DNA of 64,000 nt from assembly GCF_015278255.1 (NCBI RefSeq), contig NZ_JADIJC010000001.1, forward strand, positions 186,001-250,000, in the 5' to 3' direction. The stretch comes from Microbacterium hibisci (GTDB taxonomy: Bacteria > Actinomycetota > Actinomycetes > Actinomycetales > Microbacteriaceae). The translations under genes were made by a program, and so were the position numbers. Positions 8,902-16,029 of this stretch are shown piece by piece (position 1 is the first letter of the stretch; each line of letters begins with the position of its first letter). The notes under the pieces are model-generated. The model ran no database searches and had not been told where the DNA came from. It was given only the letters and a program-made list of their open reading frames with translations.

Positions 8902-10154
8902 GCGAAGTCGTGGCGGTCATCCCCGCGCGCGGCGGCTCGAAGGGGGTCGTGCGCAAGAACCTGCAGAGAGTCGGCGGCGTGCCCCTCGTGGCGCGCGCCG
9001 TGTCGGCGGCCCGGCATTGTCCCGCGATCGACCGCGTCGTCGTCACCACCGACGACGGCGACATCGCGGCCGTCGCCGCGGAGTGGGGTGCCGAGGTCGT
9101 CGAGCGACCCGCCGAGCTCGCCGGTGACGAGGCGAGCTCGGAGAGCGCGCTGCTGCACGCACTCGAGGTGCTCGAGGAGCGCAACGTCGAGGTGGGGGTC
9201 GTCGTCTTCCTGCAGGCGACGTCGCCGTTCATCGACGTCGACGCGCTCCGCGGTGCGGTGCAGCTCGTGCGCTCGCGCCGGCGCGACAGCGTCTTCTCGG
9301 CGGTCGAGACCTACGGCTTCCTGTGGCAGAAGGGCGCCGGCGGTGCGGCCGAAGCCGTGAACCACGACGTCGACGTCCGCCCGCGGCGCCAGGACCGCGA
9401 GCCCCACTACCTCGAGACCGGCGCCTTCTACGTCATGCGGGCCGCCGGGTTCCGCGCGTCGCGGCACCGGTTCTTCGGAAGCGTCGGGATCGCGGAGGTC
9501 GCGCCGCGGACGGCCATCGAGATCGACACCCTCGACGAGCTCGAGCTCGCGCGGCGGATCGCCGCCCTCGCCGAGTCCGGCGCCCGCGAGCGCGCGATCC
9601 CGGTCGAGGCGGTCGTCACCGACTTCGACGGCGTCCACACCGACGACACCGTGCGCGTCGATCAGGACGGTGTGGAATCCGTCGCGGTCAGCCGGGCGGA
9701 CGGCATGGGCGTGTCGCTGCTGCGGGCCGCCGGCATCCCGTTCCTCATCCTCTCCACCGAGGCGAACCCGGTCGTTGCCGCCCGCGCGCGCAAGCTCGGC
9801 GTCGACGTGCGCCAGGGGGCGGCCGACAAGGCCGCCGTGCTGCGGGAGTGGGCCGCTGAGCGCGGCATCCCGCTGTCGCGCATCGCGTATCTCGGCAACG
9901 ACATCAACGACCTGGGCTGCCTCGACCTCGTCGGCTGGCCCGTCGCGGTGCCCGGCTCGCACCCGCTCGTCCTCTCGGCCGCCCGCGTCGTGCTCGACCG
10001 CCCCGGCGGGGCCGGCGCGGTGCGCGACCTCGCCGAGCGCGTACTGGCCGCGCGCGAGCCCCGCGACGACGCCGGCCGCCCTCGCACGGGCGAGGCGCCA
10101 GCCGGCCTCGACACAGCATCCGATCATCCCACCGCACCACTGGAGGCCTCATGA
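8898..10154 (+). CDS. CMP-nonulosonate synthetase fused to a KdsC-like HAD phosphatase
   Basis: Two enzymes in one 418-residue chain. Residues 1-230 are an acylneuraminate cytidylyltransferase (NeuA type) with the nucleotide loop IPARGGSKG, then VTTDDGDI, LQATSPF and ETGAFYVM; it would activate the sugar with CTP. Residues 233-390 are a HAD phosphatase with motif I VTDFDGVHTDD, motif II LSTEANP, a Lys in GAADKAAVL, and motif IV LGNDINDL; it would remove a 9- or 8-phosphate before activation. Vertebrate CMP-sialate synthetase has a similar C-terminal HAD domain. The start overlaps the upstream stop and the stop overlaps neuB, both ATGA. Substrate (Neu5Ac, Kdn or related) cannot be told from sequence. 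Confidence 0.88.
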   Translation: MSEVVAVIPARGGSKGVVRKNLQRVGGVPLVARAVSAARHCPAIDRVVVTTDDGDIAAVAAEWGAEVVERPAELAGDEASSESALLHALEVLEERNVEVGVVVFLQATSPFIDVDALRGAVQLVRSRRRDSVFSAVETYGFLWQKGAGGAAEAVNHDVDVRPRRQDREPHYLETGAFYVMRAAGFRASRHRFFGSVGIAEVAPRTAIEIDTLDELELARRIAALAESGARERAIPVEAVVTDFDGVHTDDTVRVDQDGVESVAVSRADGMGVSLLRAAGIPFLILSTEANPVVAARARKLGVDVRQGAADKAAVLREWAAERGIPLSRIAYLGNDINDLGCLDLVGWPVAVPGSHPLVLSAARVVLDRPGGAGAVRDLAERVLAAREPRDDAGRPRTGEAPAGLDTASDHPTAPLEAS

Positions 10155-11023
10155 CCGTCACCATCGGATCCCGCGTCGTCGGGGGCGGACGCCCCGCGTA
10201 CGTCATCGCCGAGATCGGACTGAACCACAACGGCGACGTCGACCTCGCCAAGCGGCTTATCGACGTCGCCGCCGACGCCGGCGCCGACGCGGTGAAGTTC
10301 CAGAAGCGCACGCCCGAGATCGCCACGCCCGAGCACATGCGCGACATGCCGCGCGATACGCCGTGGGGACGGATGTCGTACCTCGACTACCGCCGCCGGG
10401 TCGAGTTCGACCGCGAGCAGTACATCGAGATCTCGGACCACGCCCTGCTGCGCGGGCTCGAGTGGTTCGCGTCGCCGTGGGACGTGCCGAGCGTCGCCTT
10501 CCTCGATCACCTGGGCGTCGTCGCGCACAAGGTCGCCTCGGCCTCGCTCACCGACGTCGAGCTGCTCGAGGCGCTGCGCGACTCGGGCAAGCCCGTCATC
10601 CTTTCCACCGGCATGTCGACGATCGAGCAGATCGACGCCGCCATCGACATCCTCGGCACCGACCGGCTCGTGCTCATGCACGCCACCTCGACGTACCCGA
10701 TGGAGCCCGAGGAGGCGAACCTGCGGATGATCCCCGCCCTGCGCGAGCGGTTCCCCGGCGTGCCGGTCGGCTACTCGGGGCACGAGCGCGGCCTGCAGAT
10801 CTCGCTCGCCGCGGTCGCGCTGGGCGCGGTCGCCGTCGAGCGGCACATCACGCTCGACCGCACGATGTGGGGATCCGACCACGCGGCCTCGCTAGAGCCC
10901 GCGGGCCTGCAGCACCTGGTGCGCGACATCCGCGTCATCGAGGCGGCCCTCGGTGACGGCGTCAAGCGCGTCTACCCGGGCGAGCTGGCGCCGATGGCGA
11001 AGCTCCGCCGCGTCCCGGCGTGA
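10151..11023 (+). CDS. NeuB-family nonulosonic acid (phosphate) synthase without SAF domain
   Basis: Condenses phosphoenolpyruvate with a six-carbon sugar (ManNAc, Man or their 6-phosphates) to give a nine-carbon sugar acid. The 290-residue TIM barrel carries the family motifs AEIGLNHNGD, AVKFQKRTP, VKVASASLTD-like substrate loop, STGMSTIEQID, GYSGHERG and HITLDRTMWGSDHAASLEP. Classical NeuB is about 340 residues because of a C-terminal antifreeze-like SAF domain that helps close the active site; here the protein ends after the barrel. ATGA overlap upstream and GTGA overlap downstream place it in the same operon. The neighbouring phosphatase domain suggests that the product is a 9-phosphate. 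Confidence 0.9.
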   Translation: MTVTIGSRVVGGGRPAYVIAEIGLNHNGDVDLAKRLIDVAADAGADAVKFQKRTPEIATPEHMRDMPRDTPWGRMSYLDYRRRVEFDREQYIEISDHALLRGLEWFASPWDVPSVAFLDHLGVVAHKVASASLTDVELLEALRDSGKPVILSTGMSTIEQIDAAIDILGTDRLVLMHATSTYPMEPEEANLRMIPALRERFPGVPVGYSGHERGLQISLAAVALGAVAVERHITLDRTMWGSDHAASLEPAGLQHLVRDIRVIEAALGDGVKRVYPGELAPMAKLRRVPA

Positions 11024-12378
11024 GGCGGGTTCCGCCCGGCGCCCCGCGGCCGCGCGTCGTCGCGATCGCCGACACCGACTCCTACGTGAAGTGGGCGGCG
11101 GCGCTCGTCGGCGGGGTGGGGGAGCGGTGGGATGCCTCGCTCCTCGTGCTCGAGACGCCCCTCGTGGTGAGCGATACGCAGCTGGAGGCGGCGCTCCGCG
11201 GCAGCGGGCTGCCCAGGAACCGCGTGGAGCGCGTGACCTACGCCCGGCTTGCGGCACGGGTCGCGGAACTGCGCGCCGACGCCGTCGTGATCGGCGCGCG
11301 CGGCCCGCTGGTGCGGGTGCTCGCGCGGGAGCTCGCGGCGCTCGATCCGCGGCCCGTCGTCGTCACCGGGCTTCCCGGCATCTCGATCCCCGCGACCCGC
11401 AAGGCCGTCGTCTACCGACTACAGGCCGACCTCTTCGTGGTGCACTCCCGCCGGGAGGTTCGGGAATTCGGTGCGCTGTCAGCACGCACCGGCTATGCGC
11501 ACCGCTACGCGCTCGCGACGCTGCCCTTCGCGCGCGGCGCGCGGGTGGCCGGAGGGGTGCCGGTCGGCGGCCCCGACGCCACCCGGACCGACCTGGTGTT
11601 CGCGACCCAGGCGAAGGTGCCCGCCGAGCGGGCCGACCGGCTGCGGGTGGCCCGGCTGCTCGTGCGCGCCGCGGCGGCCGACCCCTCGCGGCGCGTGGTC
11701 GTGAAGCTGCGCGCGGCGACCGGGGAGCATCAGACCCACGCCGAACAGGACTCCTACCCCGAACTGCTCGCCTCGCTCGGCCCGCTGCCGGCCAACCTCG
11801 TCACGTCGACCGGATCGATGCACGACGCGCTCGCGACCGCCGAGGGCCTCGTGACCGTCAGTTCCACGGCGGCCATCGAGGCGATCGCGGGCGGGATCCC
11901 GGTCATCGCCCTCGACACCTTCGGGGTGTCGCCGCAGCTCATCAACGAGACGCTCGCCGACGCCGACCTCCTCGCGGGCGAGGATGACGTCGTCGCGCGG
12001 CGGTTCCGGCATCCGGATCCGGAGTGGCTCGACGACAACTACTTCCACGCCCCGCAGGCCGACGACTGGGTCGACGGCGTGGAGGACCTGCTGGCGCAGC
12101 GCGCGACGGGCACGCTGCCCTCACGCTCCGCCTTCCCGCGCCGCGGCGGCGCGCTCCGCGACGCGTGGGAGCGCAGGATCGCGCTGGGGCGCAGCGACAC
12201 GTCGGCGGCGGGCACGGCGGCGTATGTCGTCGGGCTTCCGCTGCGGACCGGCGTGCGGCTCATCGAGCGCGTGCGCCGGGCGGCGTCGCCGGCCGTTCAG
12301 CAGCCGGGACCGCGGGCGTCCTCGGCGCACGTGCGGTCGACCAGCGCCGTGCGCACCTCGACCACGCGGACGTCGTAG
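11020..12378 (+). CDS. DUF6716-like putative glycosyltransferase of the nonulosonate cluster
   Basis: A 452-residue protein with no transmembrane helix that I can see. It has the look of a GT-B fold glycosyltransferase: an N-terminal Rossmann-like half (VVAIADTDSYVKWAAALV, ADAVVIGARGP, VVVTGLPGISIP) and a C-terminal half with VVKLRAATGEHQTHAEQ and VTVSSTAAIEAIAGGIPVIA, the last being like donor-site loops of Kdo- and sialyl-transfer enzymes. I recall it as the DUF6716 family, often next to neuB-like genes in actinobacteria. The GTG start overlaps the neuB stop. The C-terminal 27 codons run antisense over the convergent gene at 12297-13073 and are low in information, so the exact C-terminus may be unconserved. 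Confidence 0.78.
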   Translation: MRRVPPGAPRPRVVAIADTDSYVKWAAALVGGVGERWDASLLVLETPLVVSDTQLEAALRGSGLPRNRVERVTYARLAARVAELRADAVVIGARGPLVRVLARELAALDPRPVVVTGLPGISIPATRKAVVYRLQADLFVVHSRREVREFGALSARTGYAHRYALATLPFARGARVAGGVPVGGPDATRTDLVFATQAKVPAERADRLRVARLLVRAAAADPSRRVVVKLRAATGEHQTHAEQDSYPELLASLGPLPANLVTSTGSMHDALATAEGLVTVSSTAAIEAIAGGIPVIALDTFGVSPQLINETLADADLLAGEDDVVARRFRHPDPEWLDDNYFHAPQADDWVDGVEDLLAQRATGTLPSRSAFPRRGGALRDAWERRIALGRSDTSAAGTAAYVVGLPLRTGVRLIERVRRAASPAVQQPGPRASSAHVRSTSAVRTSTTRTS

Positions 12379-13073
12379 CCGCCTGCCTGCGCGCGGACGA
12401 CCCCGGGGACCGTGCGCCATGTGCCGTTTCCGAAGTCGACGGATGCCGCGTACTCGACGGTCACCGACACGCCGTAGGTGCCGCGCCCCGAGTAGACGTG
12501 GCTCGTGGCGGTCGGGGTGAACTGCCCCTGACCGAGGCGCGCCCACGATGCCCCGCCCGACGCCGCGCGCGAGGTGGTGCCGTCGCCGTGGTCGAAGACG
12601 AAGGCGGTCGGCACGAAGCGGACGGTGACATCCCAGCCCAGCACAGTGCCGGGGAGGCGCTCCTCGGATGCCGTCGCCAGCAGGTTCGTCGGCATGCCCA
12701 CGACGCCGAAACCCGCCGGCTCGCCGCCCACCGCCGGCGACGACGGACGGAAGGACGCGAGGTCTTCGAGGGTCAGGTCGGGCAGGAGGCCGACGCTGTA
12801 GTCCTCGCACCGGTCGAGCACCCCGCAATCCGGCTGAGCGGGCTCAGAGGGGGCTGACGCGTCGCCCTGGGAGTTCGGTTCGCGTGAGGTATTCGACTCT
12901 CCGCCTGGATGCGATTCAGTCTCCTTGCCCGAGACGATCACTTCGTCATCCGTCGCGTATGAGCAGAGTCCTGCCTGCAATTGCGTAGCCGAGCAGCCAT
13001 TGGGTGGTGACGCGACGAATGTAGGTGCGACAGTAAGGAGTGCCGCGAGCCACAGCCCCGCGGGTTTCAACAT
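12297..13073 (-). CDS. Secreted protein with a PKD-like domain
   Basis: Function unknown. The 258-residue product has a signal peptide (LWLAALLTVAPTFVAS, about 7-22), a Ser/Pro/Glu-rich linker (about 45-85) and a C-terminal part with the PKD-type core FDHGDGTTS followed by TSHVYSGRGTYGVSVTVEY, the strand pattern of polycystic-kidney-disease beta sandwiches that mediate extracellular binding. Six to eight Cys residues suggest disulphides outside the cell. The ATG at 13073 overlaps the stop of the upstream lipoprotein gene by 7 bases, so the two are coupled. The 5' third is clearly less GC-rich than its surroundings. The 3' end overlaps the convergent glycosyltransferase gene by 82 bases. Confidence 0.8.
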   Translation of the reverse strand: MLKPAGLWLAALLTVAPTFVASPPNGCSATQLQAGLCSYATDDEVIVSGKETESHPGGESNTSREPNSQGDASAPSEPAQPDCGVLDRCEDYSVGLLPDLTLEDLASFRPSSPAVGGEPAGFGVVGMPTNLLATASEERLPGTVLGWDVTVRFVPTAFVFDHGDGTTSRAASGGASWARLGQGQFTPTATSHVYSGRGTYGVSVTVEYAASVDFGNGTWRTVPGVVRAQAGGYDVRVVEVRTALVDRTCAEDARGPGC

Positions 13074-13591
13074 GTCTGATCGCTCGCAACGGAACTGTCG
13101 CTGATCGCCAGCTGGTCGCCAACACGGACAAAGGCCACATCAAGCGCGAACACTTCAGGACGATCGGTGGGCGTGACGTCGATTCCGTTGTCGTCAACGA
13201 GTCGGGACTCCGAGACGTCTAGGCAGACGATGGCTGCGATCTCCGCCAGGTTGCCCGACGCCCGTGCGCCGGCAAATCGGGCGACCGTGGCCGTTCCGAC
13301 GATCGCACGGCCCTCTTCCTCGAGAAGCCGCTGAGTATCAAGCTCGGCCTCAAGCGCGTCCTCGATCAGATAGTCGGTGGGATCCGGTTTGGCCGCCGGG
13401 TCGGCATGCCGTGCGTTGAGCGCGTCGACGTAGGCCCGGTACGTCTCCTCCGCGGCGGCGAACGCCTCGTCCTCCGTCGCGAACGCCGATGTCGGCGTCG
13501 GCGTGGGCTCGGCCGGCTCCTCCGGAGCACAGGCGACGAGGGCGAACAGCAGCGCGGCGCTGAGCGCCGCGGCCGCCACCCGAGTCCTCAC
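13067..13591 (-). CDS. Putative lipoprotein of unknown function
   Basis: From a GTG at 13591 the product has 174 residues: a classic lipoprotein signal (VRTRVAAAALSAALLFALVAC) ending in the lipobox LVAC with the lipidated Cys at residue 21, a Glu/Pro/Thr linker, and a soluble domain of about 140 residues (EAFAAAEETYRAYVDALNARH onward) that resembles NTF2-like small lipoproteins of actinobacteria. I chose GTG 13591 over the ATG at 13648 because a TAGCGT -10 box lies 7 bases before it and the signal peptide begins there. Overlaps the PKD-like gene and probably forms a two-gene surface cassette with it. Confidence 0.78.
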   Translation of the reverse strand: MRTRVAAAALSAALLFALVACAPEEPAEPTPTPTSAFATEDEAFAAAEETYRAYVDALNARHADPAAKPDPTDYLIEDALEAELDTQRLLEEEGRAIVGTATVARFAGARASGNLAEIAAIVCLDVSESRLVDDNGIDVTPTDRPEVFALDVAFVRVGDQLAISDSSVASDQTC

Positions 13592-13598
13592 GGCCCCC

Positions 13599-13604
13599 AC
13601 GCTA
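13599..13604 (-). promoter_or_regulatory. -10 box of leaderless lipoprotein promoter
   Basis: TAGCGT on the minus strand, 7 bases before the GTG at 13591; no ribosome-binding site lies between. Confidence 0.5.
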
Positions 13605-13656
13605 ACCGGTGACGCCTGCGCGCCCGCGGACTTATCCACAGCCGGCATGGAAGAAG

Positions 13657-13691
13657 CCGGCGATCACGACCGGGGGGTCTCGGATCGCCGG
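13657..13691. repeat. Inverted repeat, 9-bp arms
   Basis: CCGGCGATC and its exact complement GATCGCCGG, 17 bases apart. It is the first of three hairpins in the 322-base stretch between the lipoprotein start (13591) and the next gene (13914). No gene was found in that stretch. Confidence 0.5.
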
Positions 13692-13710
13692 CTCCGGGCG
13701 GGTCGTTGAG

Positions 13711-13750
13711 ACCGCCCCTCGTGCCCTCCGGGTCGGGCACGAGGAGCGGT
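13711..13750. terminator. Strong hairpin, 16-bp stem with one mismatch
   Basis: The core CCTCGTGCCC / GGGCACGAGG pairs perfectly around an 8-base loop and is extended by ACCGC/GCGGT past a C-A mismatch. No T run follows. It lies between divergent genes, so a terminator for an unseen transcript, or an RNA or protein element, are all possible. Confidence 0.4.
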
Positions 13751-13818
13751 CCCGGGCGACGCATCGCCGCTTCGAGATTCGCGATTCCGGAGATCGGGCC
13801 TCCCCGTCGCGCGATGAA

Positions 13819-13844
13819 CCCAGGTTCCCAACGCGACCTGGGAA
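13819..13844. repeat. Hairpin with two alternative pairings
   Basis: CCCAGGT (13819-13825) pairs with ACCTGGG (13836-13842); alternatively TTCCCA (13825-13830) pairs with TGGGAA (13839-13844). The two cannot form together. Confidence 0.35.
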
Positions 13845-13913
13845 ATCTCTATGGCCTGACCACATGCCCGCCGCATGCTGGCCGTGCAGCCGCTGTGCTG
13901 TCATCATGGCGGC

Positions 13914-14288
13914 ATGACCACCCTCGCCCGACGGACCACCCTCGCCCTCGTCCTCTCCGTCGCCGGTCTCGCGGCCCTCGCCGGGTGCGCGTCCGCCGAT
14001 CCGGTCGTCGCCCCGGTCGTCCGCGACGTCGGCGAGCTGCAGGGAGAGACCGTGGAGCTGCAGGTCGGTCAGGTGCTCGACATCGACACGGGCGACCTCG
14101 CGGTCGACAGCTACCGCGGCCTGGTCGAGGACCCCGCCGTCGCATCGTTCACCCCCGGTCGGGAGACGGGGGGCACCATCTACAACCCGGGGGTCGAGGG
14201 GATCGCGGAGGGCACGACGACGGTGGTGCTGTCGAATGACGACGGTGGCATCGAGGACGTCACCTTCACGGTGGAGGTCTCCGACTGA
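13914..14288 (+). CDS. Small lipoprotein of unknown function
   Basis: The 124-residue product has a signal peptide (RRTTLALVLSVAGLAALAGC) ending in the lipobox LAGC, lipidated Cys at about residue 25. The mature part is a single beta-rich domain: GETVELQVGQVLDIDTGDL, VEDPAVASFTPG and GTTTVVLSNDDGG... resemble a BIg-like or protease-inhibitor-like small sandwich, probably exported and anchored to the membrane. The ATG at 13914 is chosen because the signal peptide starts there; upstream codons in the same frame add no sensible sequence. Function unknown. Confidence 0.75.
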   Translation: MTTLARRTTLALVLSVAGLAALAGCASADPVVAPVVRDVGELQGETVELQVGQVLDIDTGDLAVDSYRGLVEDPAVASFTPGRETGGTIYNPGVEGIAEGTTTVVLSNDDGGIEDVTFTVEVSD

Positions 14289-14325
14289 TGCGGCACGGCT
14301 CCGGCTGCGGTGCGGCATCCGGGCG

Positions 14326-14331
14326 TATTCT
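14326..14331 (+). promoter_or_regulatory. -10 box of leaderless promoter for the DksA/TraR-type gene
   Basis: TATTCT, 6 bases before the ATG at 14338. Confidence 0.5.
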
Positions 14332-14337
14332 CGTGCG

Positions 14338-14703
14338 ATGACCTCCGCCGCGAGCCGGATCGAGCTTCGGGCGCTCCTCGATGAGCTGCACGAGGCCGCC
14401 ACGGCGCGCATCGCCGCGATGGACGAGACGCTGGCCGAGCTCCGTGCCGACCGCGGCGCAGACGTCGCCGATGACGAGCACGATCCCGAGGGCGTCACGC
14501 TGTCGGGCGAGTGGGCGCGCGCGGTCGGGCTCGAGGAGGCCGCCCGACGCGAGATCGGCGAGATCGACGAGGCTGTCAAGCGCTGGGAGGCGGGCACCTA
14601 CGGCGTGTGCGTCGACTGCGGTCGCGGCATCCCGATCGCCCGCCTGCGCGTGCGGCCGTTCGCCACGCGCTGCGTGTCGTGCGCCGAGAAGGCCGGCGCC
14701 TGA
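14338..14703 (+). CDS. TraR/DksA-type C4 zinc-finger protein
   Basis: The 121-residue protein has an N-terminal coiled-coil helix pair (about 8-80, rich in Glu, Arg and Ala) and a C-terminal four-Cys zinc finger CVDCGRGIP...RCVSC (spacing C-x2-C-x17-C-x2-C). This is the layout of DksA/TraR proteins that insert a coiled coil into the secondary channel of RNA polymerase. The coiled-coil tip does not show the classical DksA DxxDxA motif in an obvious place, so a DksA-like effect on transcription is uncertain. Leaderless start; the YchJ-like gene begins one base after its stop codon. Confidence 0.82.
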   Translation: MTSAASRIELRALLDELHEAATARIAAMDETLAELRADRGADVADDEHDPEGVTLSGEWARAVGLEEAARREIGEIDEAVKRWEAGTYGVCVDCGRGIPIARLRVRPFATRCVSCAEKAGA

Positions 14704-14704
14704 C

Positions 14705-15145
14705 GTGTCGTTCGGGGCCGCGGCATCCCGTGCCGTCCCGGACGGCTTCGCGCGCGTGAACGCCGGCGATCCCTGTCCGTGCGGAAGCGGTGATCGCTTC
14801 GACGGATGCTGCGCCCCCGTGCTGCACGGAACGCCGGCGCCGACCGCCGAGCGGCTGATGCGCTCGCGCTACTCGGCGTTCGTGGTCGGCGACGCGCGCC
14901 ATCTGACCGCGACGTGGCACCCCGGCACGCGTCCGGAGGAGCTGACCCTCGACCCCGCACAGCGATGGACCGGGCTGGAGATCCTCGACATCGATGCCGG
15001 CGGCGAGGACGATACGCGCGGCGTGGTCGAGTTCCGGGCATCCTGGCGTCAGGGGCCGCACCGCGGGGTGCTGCGGGAGCGCAGCCGCTTCGTGAAGCGG
15101 AGCGGGCGCTGGTGGTACCTCGACGGCGAGATCGATCCGTCGTGA
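14705..15145 (+). CDS. YchJ-like SEC-C motif protein (UPF0225)
   Basis: The 146-residue product has the SEC-C-type zinc motif PCPCGSGDRFDGCC near the N-terminus, then ERLMRSRYSAFVVGD and YLTATWH-like segments (here HLTATWHPG) and a C-terminal NTF2-like part ending in RWWYLDGEI. This is the YchJ family of unknown function. It starts at GTG 14705, one base after the zinc-finger gene's stop; the frame is open further upstream but only antisense to real coding sequence. Translation is probably coupled to the upstream gene. Confidence 0.85.
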   Translation: MSFGAAASRAVPDGFARVNAGDPCPCGSGDRFDGCCAPVLHGTPAPTAERLMRSRYSAFVVGDARHLTATWHPGTRPEELTLDPAQRWTGLEILDIDAGGEDDTRGVVEFRASWRQGPHRGVLRERSRFVKRSGRWWYLDGEIDPS

Positions 15146-15171
15146 CCGGCCCGGGGGTGTGCGCACGCCGA

Positions 15172-15177
15172 TAGCGT
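15172..15177 (+). promoter_or_regulatory. -10 box of leaderless promoter
   Basis: TAGCGT, 7 bases before the ATG at 15185. It favours that ATG over the GTG at 15176, which overlaps the box. Confidence 0.5.
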
Positions 15178-15184
15178 GACATGC

Positions 15185-15961
15185 ATGACCACTCAGGCTG
15201 AGAAAGCACAGACCCTCGCCCGCCTGCACGCCGCGCCCGAGATCCTCCGCGTCGTCAACGTGTGGGACGCGGTGTCGGCGAAGACCGTCGCCGCACTGCC
15301 CGAGACGCGGGCCATCGCCACGGCCGGGCACTCCATCGCCGCGACCTTCGGCTACCCCGACGGGGAGATCCCGCTCGATCTCACCCTCGACATGGTGGGC
15401 CGCATCGTGGAGGCGGCCGGCGACCTGCCCGTGACGACCGACCTCGACGACGGCTACGGCGACGCCGGCGAGACCGCCCGTCGGGCCATCGGCAAGGGCG
15501 TCGTCGGCGCCAACGTCGAGGACCGGCTGCGCCCGCTCGACGAGGCCGTCGCAGCCGTTGCGGCGATCGTCGCCGCCGGACAGGCGGAGGGCGTGCCGTT
15601 CGTCCTCAACGCCCGCACCGACGCCTTCGTGCGCGCCGGCAAGCGTCCCGTGGAGGAGTCCATCGCCGACGCGATCGAGCGGGGCCGCGCCTTCCTCGAC
15701 GCCGGCGCCGACCTCGTTTTCGTGCCCGGCATCCTCGACGCCGACGTGACCCGGCAACTGGTCGAGGGGATCGGGGAGCGCAAGGTCAGCGTCATCGGCC
15801 TGCCCGGAGCGCTCCCGGCCGCCGAATACGAGGCGCTCGGCGTGGCCCGCATCTCGTACGGGCCGATGGCTCAGCGCGTCGCGCTGACGGCGCTTCAGGA
15901 TCTCGCCGCCGACCTCTACGGCGACGGCGTCATCCCCGCGAGCACGCGCGCCCTCAACTGA
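15185..15961 (+). CDS. Isocitrate lyase/PEP mutase superfamily enzyme
   Basis: A 258-residue TIM-barrel enzyme of the PEP mutase/isocitrate lyase superfamily, which makes or breaks C-C or C-P bonds of oxaloacetate-like acids with Mg2+. Visible are NVWDAVSAKTV near the N-terminus, ATAGHSIAA, the metal-binding TTDLDDGYGD, GANVEDR and FVLNARTDAF, all in the expected order. The lyase Cys motif KKCGH of isocitrate lyase is absent, so it is not an isocitrate lyase; a lyase or hydrolase for oxaloacetate, 2-methylisocitrate or carboxy-PEP-like substrates is possible. The neighbours give no pathway. Followed by a strong hairpin. Confidence 0.85.
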   Translation: MTTQAEKAQTLARLHAAPEILRVVNVWDAVSAKTVAALPETRAIATAGHSIAATFGYPDGEIPLDLTLDMVGRIVEAAGDLPVTTDLDDGYGDAGETARRAIGKGVVGANVEDRLRPLDEAVAAVAAIVAAGQAEGVPFVLNARTDAFVRAGKRPVEESIADAIERGRAFLDAGADLVFVPGILDADVTRQLVEGIGERKVSVIGLPGALPAAEYEALGVARISYGPMAQRVALTALQDLAADLYGDGVIPASTRALN

Positions 15962-15981
15962 GGCGCCGCGCCCGGCGACCT

Positions 15982-16015
15982 CGCCCTGCCCGCGGGAATC
16001 CCCGCGGGCAGGGCG
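15982..16015 (+). terminator. Perfect 15-bp stem, 4-base loop
   Basis: CGCCCTGCCCGCGGG, loop AATC, exact complement. It lies 21 bases after the PEP-mutase-family stop and 14 before the next start, without a T run, as in many GC-rich actinobacterial terminators. Confidence 0.7.
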
Positions 16016-16029
16016 ACGTTGTGCCGGGC

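Noticed and set aside
13760..13860. tRNA-like or attachment-site structure
   Set aside because: No T-loop consensus, no acceptor stem and no integrase nearby; only local hairpins.
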